64,000 nucleotides of DNA, from contig NC_056418.1 in NCBI RefSeq assembly GCF_905147365.1, forward strand, positions 6,633,262 to 6,697,261, given 5' to 3'. The notes beneath the pieces are model-generated. The model had not been told where the DNA came from. It saw only the letters and a program-made list of their open reading frames with translations, and searched no databases. Shown here one piece after another: positions 56,678 to 64,000 of this stretch. The first letter of the stretch is position 1. Each line of letters starts with the position of its first letter. Position numbers and translations under genes: made by a program. The stretch comes from Aricia agestis (lineage: Eukaryota > Arthropoda > Insecta > Lepidoptera > Lycaenidae).

Positions 56678-57736
56678 TAGTGTCCGACCGAAGCTTCGGC
56701 TTCGGCTTCGGCGGCCGAAGCCTTCGGCCAAATAAAACATCTTCGGCGAACCTTCGGTTTCGCCGAAGGTCCGAGCAACCGTCGAAATTGAACGAACTGT
56801 TACGAAAGACTGTGTGAAATGTGAATCATAAGAGAGCGACGCGACGGACCGGTCGTGTATGGAGAAGGCGCTGGGAGTCACTGTCAAATACAATAAACAA
56901 ACACTAACTTCTAATAAATCATGTAATTTTTTATTAAGAAATTACTGTTTGTTTATTTTATTTTTTAGTCTAATTTCAGTCTAGTCGAGTAAAACAAAGA
57001 CTGATTGATTGGTCTAATTATTGTTATTTGCGAAATAATAAAGAAATGATTATTTTTTACAATAGTACAGTCAATATAGTAGTTGTAGAATGCGTGAGCG
57101 GGAACTTAAGAGATTTCTGCTGGAACTTATTCAGGGTGCTTAGGGACAAAACATACTAAAAGTCCTTAAGTCTAGGAGGTGAGCAGGAGTGAGGGGAGGG
57201 TGACAAAAGTCTACATTTTTGGTTTTTGGCTAATAACTAAAATACGATGCGTTGTAGCCTAATTCTGATTGAATAGTAGCTTTACCGCTTCTATGCTTCG
57301 TTCAGTAAGTGAGAGGGCTGTAAACACATCCCCCATCCCCTCATTACACCCCCTGACGTGGCAAAGCACCAGTAGCAGACCCTGGTGTTGCAGACGACGC
57401 AAGGCGTTACGATAACCAGTTTCCATCAGATGGAACATACACTAATTATTGTTAGCCTGCTTAGTTAAATGTATAAAAAACATTCGGGAATGAGCTGGTC
57501 AGCTACATTTTTTCCTACAATTACCTACATTTTGTAAACCTTCTGTAGTAAACCTTCAATATTGAAATTTTGAAATAATTTTAATATTCATTGTAGCTTG
57601 TAGACAATTTTGAACAAAATTAGTTACTGAGAGTCGAGATTAAGATTATAAACCTTCGGATTCGGCCGAAGGTTGTGGCGATTGCCGATTAATCGGCTTC
57701 GGCTTCGGTCAAAAATAGACCTTCTGTCGGACACTA
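56678..57736. mobile_element. hAT-type element, non-autonomous, 1,059 bp
   Basis: TAGTGTCCGACCGAAG start and CTTCTGTCGGACACTA end, with CATTTAAG at 56670-56677 and 57737-57744. Dense TTCGGC/GCCGAA repeats sit just inside both ends. Frames of 74-78 residues at the left end are made by this repeat. No transposase. Confidence 0.85.
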
Positions 57737-58252
57737 CATTTAAGAAAATTAAAAATTTTGTTTGTTTCAACTTAGTTTAGCGCAACTTAGGTTGCACACT
57801 TTTTCGTTGTTCGAAAGCATAATGCATAGTGAATACTCGTACATCTTGTTGCCCTCGATCAATTTTATAGATACTAATATTAAATTAAACGCCTAAGAAT
57901 TAATTTAGTTTTGAATCAACCAAAAATCACAACAGTCAATACCAAAACCGTTATACGTCAATTAGATAATTATTAATTGACTGTAGAGCCACTTCACATT
58001 AGGTCTTGTTCAGCAAAGGCGATTGGTCAAAGTATAAGTAGGGCAGACCCAGCAGGTCACAAAAGCACAGAATAAAAAAAATCTCTCGTACTGAGAAACA
58101 GCAATGTAGTGAGCTGTCAATACGATTTCACTACTGCAAGCGTTGCACACATCACGTTCACAGCGTTATGTGTCCAAAGTTAGTCTTCTGTCGTGTCTTA
58201 GTTCTTCTTCGTGTCTTAGTCTATGCTTGTAGCAGTGAAATCTAGTCACAAT

Positions 58253-58551
58253 CACAAAGTTAATATACCTAGCGGAATAGAGCAAGAATCTCGAGCTGTC
58301 AAACGAAACCGAAATTGATTTACGTCTGTGTGTAAATATTTGTTTACGTATACAATTTCACAAGCATCTTTCTGAGATTAAATTGTCAACGTGCCGATAA
58401 GTGCCGACTGGTCATTAAACAGATGAAAATAATTAGTTCTGCTGTCATGTATCACACGTCTCTTTTTACCACACAGTGTTACTGATAGTGATAGTGACAT
58501 CGCTTGCTCAGGCCTTTGTTTCTCTATTCCGCTAGGTATATTAACTTTATG
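58253..58551. mobile_element. hAT-type MITE, uninterrupted copy
   Basis: Ends (C)ACAAAGTTAATATACC and GGTATATTAACTTTATG; CTAGCGGAATAGAGCA inside. GTCACAAT duplicated at 58245-58252 and 58552-58559. Same family as the interrupted 31759-32330. The 88-aa minus frame is internal and spurious. Confidence 0.9.
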
Positions 58552-59126
58552 GTCACAATAGATCCTCAAGGGTCGCAGTGACATCAGGGCTACTTGACCT
58601 GCCTTCAGCACAAAAAAAGCAGTGAAATCCATTTGACAGTTCACACATTGCTGTTTCTATGTATGGAATCATATTTTTTTACTCTTACTAACGTTGACTG
58701 CATTAGCGTCGCTAGTTTAATATTAGTCATTAAACGCCGCGCTAGCACTTTTAATCTGCAGAGGTAACTGCGCTGCTAAAATATATTGACTAAACTTTAA
58801 AGTGCCACATACACATAATATGTTCATTAAGTCACAAAAAAAAATACAAAATGTATTCACACATTAAATAAATTGACAAATGCATCCGCAACGGTCAGTT
58901 TATATCGAATCAATCAATAATATACAAACTACAAATAATAAAAACTAAGGAAGAGTAACTCCGTCAAAAAAAGTGCACCAAAAGGCTACAAAATGTGACC
59001 CGAATACATGCATATTTATGCATGTGTTCGGTACACATTTTTCAATAATTAATCATTTTACAATTTGTTTACATAAGTTTGTTTACTTACTTTTTACGTA
59101 GCTTTTTACAATATTTTTGTGTTAAA

Positions 59127-59201
59127 ATGCCTAAATGCCCTGTGAAATAGTGTAGAAGTCATACAGATACGACTTTTAATACAGGAATAACCTTTCATCT
59201 G
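59127..59201 (+). pseudogene. Degraded THAP-domain N-terminus
   Basis: ATG opens MPKCPVK, then a TAG stop, then CRSHTDTTFNTGITFHL followed by GTAAGT. The start M-P-x-C-x-V with a second Cys after the stop, and FHL before a splice donor, resemble a THAP zinc finger, found in P-element transposases and host genes. The stop breaks it. Rest of the domain was not found downstream. Confidence 0.4.
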
Positions 59202-61173
59202 TAAGTGAATTGTTTAAAATTATGCTTAAAGTTCTTGTATTTTTGTCGACCCAAAAAAGATGGTTTATTTAAGTTGGATGCTAGGGTATTTGCGTAAAAT
59301 TAAGCTGGTCTCTTTGTGTTTGTCTTATTAAATTTACATGTTATTCGAAAAGTCAAAAAAATCAAAAAATAATATAATTACAAAATTTTTACAAAGTAGC
59401 CATGGACAGTGTTATACAAGATGTAACAATTTAATCATAAACGAAATTTTAGGGTCTGGCTGACATTATACTAAATGCGTTATAGGATGATATGGGTATT
59501 CTCATATTTCTTGCTACGGATTTTTTTACAACAAAACAAAAAAACATAATGTAATAAGTTACGTTCAATCGACAAAAACAAAATATAAGTTTTTCCTTCA
59601 ATATTGTAAATGAACAAAAATAAAAAACTGCTAACTGTTATTAAAATATTATATTAATTGTGAATTATAGCTTATAAACTTACAAAATTTACGTAAGTTT
59701 TTAATTTCAATTCTGTAATAATTTAGCACATAGATTTTTGTAATCTCAAAACGTCTTCTCTAGGTGCTCGGACAGTTTAAGATTAATTTCTCTCGCGTTT
59801 TATCGTCGTATTTTGTTTCCAAAGAAGATTATTGAAGAAATAGAAAATAAATTTTCAGATGCTAAAGGTCCTGTTGCTGACATGGCTAAACAAAAACTGA
59901 AGTATGTTTCGGTCTTCGGATAAAATAAAGGATTTAAGTAATACCTACACAAAAAAATGCCGATTTTTGATGTTTGACGTATGCAACCATCAGGCCATGT
60001 GACGTGTAGAGATCATTTAGCCAATATTAAGCGGACTCATTATTTTCTATAATAAAGACTTTTATTCCCAAACCAAATATGCTTTCTGGCTCAGCTATGC
60101 CATATAAATATGCTATGCTGGCTAGCAAAGCATATTTCTGGCATCTGTTTCTTTGTTAACTATCACGAGTGACTCTTTTCTTACCTACACTAAAACAATG
60201 TTTAATTATTGTAATTTTATACTCCATATTTTTTCCATATTTCTATTTGATACTCCATATATTTCCATATTTTCGATTTTTTAGTCCATATTTTATGTAC
60301 ATATTTTGGATTTTTTAATACATATATTTTTCCGGGCCCTAATTATTATTATCGATGTCTTAAGGATCAGAGGAAAATGTTTGATTTTAAAATAATAATT
60401 ATGTGCTCGTTTCTTCGTGATAGTAGATGTGCTTGGTGTATACTGCATAATACTGTCCGCTTTTGACAATTATTGTTTCATAACTATGACAATGACAATA
60501 ACCGCGCAGGCTGTCGTCCGGCGCGCAATATTATGATACGTTACCTGGGATACGACCTTGGCGAAAATCTGAATTGTCATATTTTAGTGTTCGAAAAGGA
60601 GCCAAATTTAAAACGGTTGAAGTATGGGAGTTACGTTTCCTTAGTTTTTATTATTCGTAGTATACAAGTGAAAAACAAAATTCAAAATGTAATGGTATCA
60701 TATTGATAATACTTAAATAAATGAAACGTTAAAAAGACTAAAAAAATGCTTAGAACCATTTTCTTGATTTGAACATGGTTTTCTAAACCGTTCATACATA
60801 AGTCAACAAGAACAATAATAACTAGTGTCAGTCTTTATTCATGCACACGTTTATTTTTACATTAGGCTTCCAATCGCCAAACCACATTCAAATCACATGT
60901 CAACAAATTTTTATACAAATATGAAAGGATTAAGGAACGATCAATTAAAAAAAAGTTGCCATACAAAACTGATTTGACCAAATAAGAAACTTTATGGTGG
61001 AAGTAATCGTACATCATCAGACACTTAAGTCAAACTCAATATTTGCTCTATGAGTAAAATTTATTACTTGGGTCAAATACAAGTAAGAATAGGTAGAAAT
61101 AAGATATATTGATCGTAATATTATAATCAAATGCAATTTTACATTCAGTTTGATTACAAAAGTATAATGTTTG
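59202..61173. other. Intergenic, nothing firmly recognised
   Basis: Very AT-rich. A short stretch at 59815-59905 has several open codons but no recognised domain. TCCATAT motifs recur near 60225-60300. The 77-aa frame at 60473 is not recognised. Confidence 0.35.
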
Positions 61174-61641
61174 TAATGGGCATTGTCCAAAAAAAATCAC
61201 ATGTACTTTTTATATTTTTTTTCGTTAAAATAGGGTATTTTAAGAATATAAATTAAATAATTTTGAAATTCATTGGCTAGTTTTTTCTCAATAAATTTTT
61301 AAAGTTTCGTTCTGACGTCATCATTGGCGGCCAGTAATTGACCTCTGCAGTATGTTTTTTCCTTTCAATCTTATTTATAATGGCTGGTTCGTCAAATGCA
61401 AGTTCTCATTATGTGAGAGCTGATACGAGAAGCTTACCAAAAGTTCGAAACGTAATGTTGGTCGAATTTATTGCTAATTTAACGCCATTGAAGGTCAAAC
61501 AAAGGTTAAACATATTTGTTCAAAAATATAAGTAACTAATGGGTATTTTTTTCGTTTATATACAGAAAAACGATCACTGACCTTATTCCTCGAAATGTTT
61601 TTGTAATGAGCAAAATTAAAAAAAAATGGACAATCCCCATT
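61174..61641. mobile_element. TIR element carrying a coding fragment
   Basis: TAATGGGCATTGTCCA at the left and TGGACAATCCCCATTA at the right are inverted repeats with one mismatch, each bordered inward by an A/T run. About 470 bp. It contains the coding-like segment at 61380-61535. Confidence 0.55.
61380..61535 (+). pseudogene. Coding fragment, possibly of a SWIM/YqaJ-type transposon protein
   Basis: From the ATG at 61380 it reads MAGSSNASSHYVRADTRSLP, then KVRNVMLVEFIANL. The SSHY...LPKV pattern recalls the start of transposon-encoded proteins with a SWIM zinc finger and YqaJ-like nuclease common in insects, but that is recall, not alignment. The frame ends soon after, so only a fragment is present. 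Confidence 0.3.
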
Positions 61642-62136
61642 AGCTCAAAACGAAATCGCGCAGGAAGCATTTTCACGCACTTAAAAGTAGTAGTGAAATT
61701 TATTTGACATCATCAAGTAATTTTAATCAGATTTATTTAAAAAAATATATATTTTAATGATGAATATTAAATAGTTTATATAATAATATTGCTTAGGAAA
61801 TTGATATAAAATTGGAGTTCTAAGCTTACTATGTTACTTAACATACATTATACTTTTGCAACAAACTTTGGGAGGCCTATCTCTCACTCAATACAAAATA
61901 TCACTGCCTGACTAGTGGTATACGCTACTGTTACAAACTTGCAATTTCAGATCAGGGATTCTCGCAAATATTAATGGTTCCATTCCGGTTGGATTTTCAA
62001 GAGGCTGAGTGTTACTTTCTTTAACTGCATATACAAGTGTAAACAATAATTATTTGTATGGGATCAAAACAGCGCCCCTAGTGGCAAACAATTGTAACAA
62101 ATTCGACGCCATATAATTTGTTGTAATGTGTACTCA

Positions 62137-62490
62137 GCACTGACCTCCATTACGCACAAGTACGCTGGACTTAACATATGATACCCACCTGCTTTTTGTG
62201 CCTATTTGAAGCGGAATCAGCGCCCCCAATGCGGGGGAAGAGAACTAAATCTGACGTAACTCGCAAATGGTCGCTTAATCGCTATTGGTTATAGAAACTA
62301 GTATTCCAAGTACTCCCACTACTGCTATCAGCGCCAATATGGCAACTTTCAAACGTCATTTCTACGTCAAATTTAGTTCTCTTCCCCCGCATTGGGGGCG
62401 CTGATTCCGCTTCAAATTGACACAAAAACCAGCAGTCATTTCAAAGGGTATTGTAAGTCCAGCGTACTTGTATAATGAAGGTCAGTGGTA
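62137..62490. mobile_element. Long palindromic MITE
   Basis: CACTGACCTCCATTA and AATGAAGGTCAGTG at the ends; CAAGTACGCTGGACTTA and TAAGTCCAGCGTACTTG next; then CGGAATCAGCGCCCCCAATG and its exact mirror. About 350 bp in all. Confidence 0.8.
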
Positions 62491-62755
62491 TTCAGGGTGA
62501 GAAGTGACAAAAAACTTACACTCAGCACTCAGGCCGTCCTGCTCCTGTGCCCTGTACGGAAATGAGTCAACACGTAGCCCGAAACGAGATTATACCAAAA
62601 ATAGTTACGAGAATTATTGGTCTTCAGATCTCATATACGCATCAGACAAATTTTAACAACACGCCTACAATTAATCGAATATTATGTTGACTTTTTGGTG
62701 TCGTTTCATTTTCCTACTGGTGTAGATTTTACGATTTTTTTCTAAATTGACGTCT

Positions 62756-63486
62756 TCATAGGGCTACGATAGCTAGCAACACTGTAATGTCGTCTGGCTT
62801 GCCACCTGAAAAAATTATTACAAACATTACCAACATTGTTAGTTGTAACCGCTATCTATAAACATAAAAAACTTTTATAATACACACATCAAGTAACCTT
62901 CCTTCTGTTTCCTTAGGTTTTTAGACAGGAGTAGTAAGTAACAGAAATGTTGATTAGTTCACTTCCAAACAATAACCAATCAAAAGCGCCAGTGAATAGA
63001 TGACTTCTGCTAACCAGACATTAATCTTATCAACCACAACTCAGCTCTGGATTTATGTCTAGGCAGTAAAGGCCATGGCCTATGAGCGGCAGCGTCCTAG
63101 GATGGCGAAAGAGTTCGTACATAGGGGCGGCAAAATTAAAGTGGCCCCCCGCCTCTCATACAAATATAAATCCGGCCCTGCCACAACTCCTTGCTAACTA
63201 CTTTTGCCAATAAAAAATAAACTCACCAATAGCATCGATGCCGTTTTGGCGCGCGCTCTTTGCAAATGGCGACATGTAGCATCCGTCAAACGAGAGGTTT
63301 CGCGCCATCCACGCGATCGAGTTGGCCACCGCCTGGAGTTGTCGCGCGTCGCCGGCCACGCCCTGCGCGCGACGCATCTCTGCGACAAGCACCGTCTCAG
63401 GCACGTTGTCGAACACGCCGTCGGTCGCAACGAGTATCACGTCGCCGCACTCCACGCGAAACTCCGCCGTCTCCGCCGACTCGGGC
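62756..63486 (-). CDS. PPTC7: PPTC7-type PP2C phosphatase, last two exons
   Basis: Metal-dependent Ser/Thr phosphatase; PPTC7/Ptc7 acts in or on mitochondria. Exon 63486-63227 begins mid-codon and reads PESAETAEF, RVECGDVILVATDGVFDNVP, MARNLSFDGCYMSPFAKSAR, QNGIDAIG; GTGAGT donor follows. Final exon 62805-62756 reads GGKPDDITVLLAIVAL and TGA. ATDGVFDN and GGKPDDIT are the PP2C metal-binding Asp motifs, and MSPFA is typical of PPTC7. Earlier exons lie beyond 64000 or were not recognised between 63487 and 64000. GC-richer than surroundings, which makes spurious frames on both strands. Confidence 0.9.
63043..63181. mobile_element. Probable hAT-type MITE in PPTC7 intron
   Basis: CTCTGGATTTATGTCTAGG at the left and ATATAAATCCGGCCCTG at the right are imperfect inverted repeats of the CAGGGCCGGATTTA kind. 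Inside the intron between the two PPTC7 exons. Confidence 0.5.
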
Positions 63487-64000
63487 CTGGAATTAAAATA
63501 AAAATTCGTCAGCTGCTATTTTTTTTTTGCAACTCACTTAAAGCCTAGGCTAGGCTTCAAATTATCATTTATTTAAGTTTTACCACTTGTTGGCGACTCG
63601 CATTACGTACAGAGTGTAATGTGAATCTGAAATCTGTATGGATATAATTATTGCTATGCAGCAAACTTGAGCATGTTCACTGTACACAAATTCATCATTT
63701 GTCATATTTTATTAATTCTTTAGGAGTTACGTCGTAACTCACATTAAACTCGGTGTTTTAAGCCGATGTAGATCTACTAGTACTTTAGATTATAATATTA
63801 TCCACGTGCTAAACCTCGTGTCCTCTGACGATATTGTCATGTTATCTCTACGTGAAGACTGAGCTAATAATCCATGTTAATGAGTGTAATTAAAGCTAGT
63901 TTTTTTTTCGGTAGTCGGTAAGAATGTTTTGCTTGGAGTGGACTCCGAAAGCACTGTAGGTACGGACTTTAATGATAGCAAATGATTAGAGCTGATGCAT
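63487..64000. other. PPTC7 intron sequence, no exon recognised
   Basis: No segment matching the preceding PPTC7 exon was found before the window end. Confidence 0.4.

Noticed and set aside
63204..63548. 114-residue plus frame
   Set aside because: It is the opposite strand of the PPTC7 exon and its GC-rich codons.

Overview
The window is nuclear DNA from an insect, almost certainly a moth or butterfly. Host genes have many GT-AG introns, and the rest is packed with repeats typical of Lepidoptera: short palindromic MITEs, Helitron-like pieces ending in a hairpin plus CTAGT, tRNA-derived SINEs, LINE 3' tails and an intact mariner. Species cannot be fixed from sequence alone. Exons were assembled by hand from splice sites, reading phase and family resemblance; no alignment was run.

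Layout: 1-28,000 is gene-poor and repeat-rich, with one CpG-rich block (about 23,150-23,870) that may hold a first exon on the minus strand. From 28,057 to 38,742 a trypsin-type serine protease is spread over five recognisable exons; its 5' exon(s) were not found, and its introns and the region right at its stop codon are filled with mobile elements. 38,743-46,160 is repeats, including a full-length mariner (43,983-45,274) with perfect terminal repeats and an open transposase frame.

The gene-dense part is 46,172-54,696: an rdgB-beta/PITPNC1-type phosphatidylinositol transfer protein (minus, eight exons, one of only 8 nt), TRAPPC13 (minus, single exon) and Derlin-2 (plus, five exons). TRAPPC13 and Derlin-2 are divergent, with about 860 bases between their start codons. 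These three serve lipid transfer, ER/Golgi vesicle tethering and ER-associated degradation; their closeness is synteny, not an operon. After a further repeat-rich stretch, the last exons of a PPTC7-type PP2C phosphatase (minus, 62,756-63,486) run off the right edge.

Several mobile-element histories can be read from target duplications: a SINE-like copy inside a hAT-type MITE inside another MITE (31,617-32,347), a MITE inside a MITE (24,239-24,761), tandem Harbinger-like MITEs inside another MITE (37,186-37,716), and hAT-type elements with 8-bp duplications at 48,294-49,947, 56,678-57,736 and 58,253-58,551. No rRNA, free-standing tRNA gene, CRISPR array or recognisable viral gene was seen.
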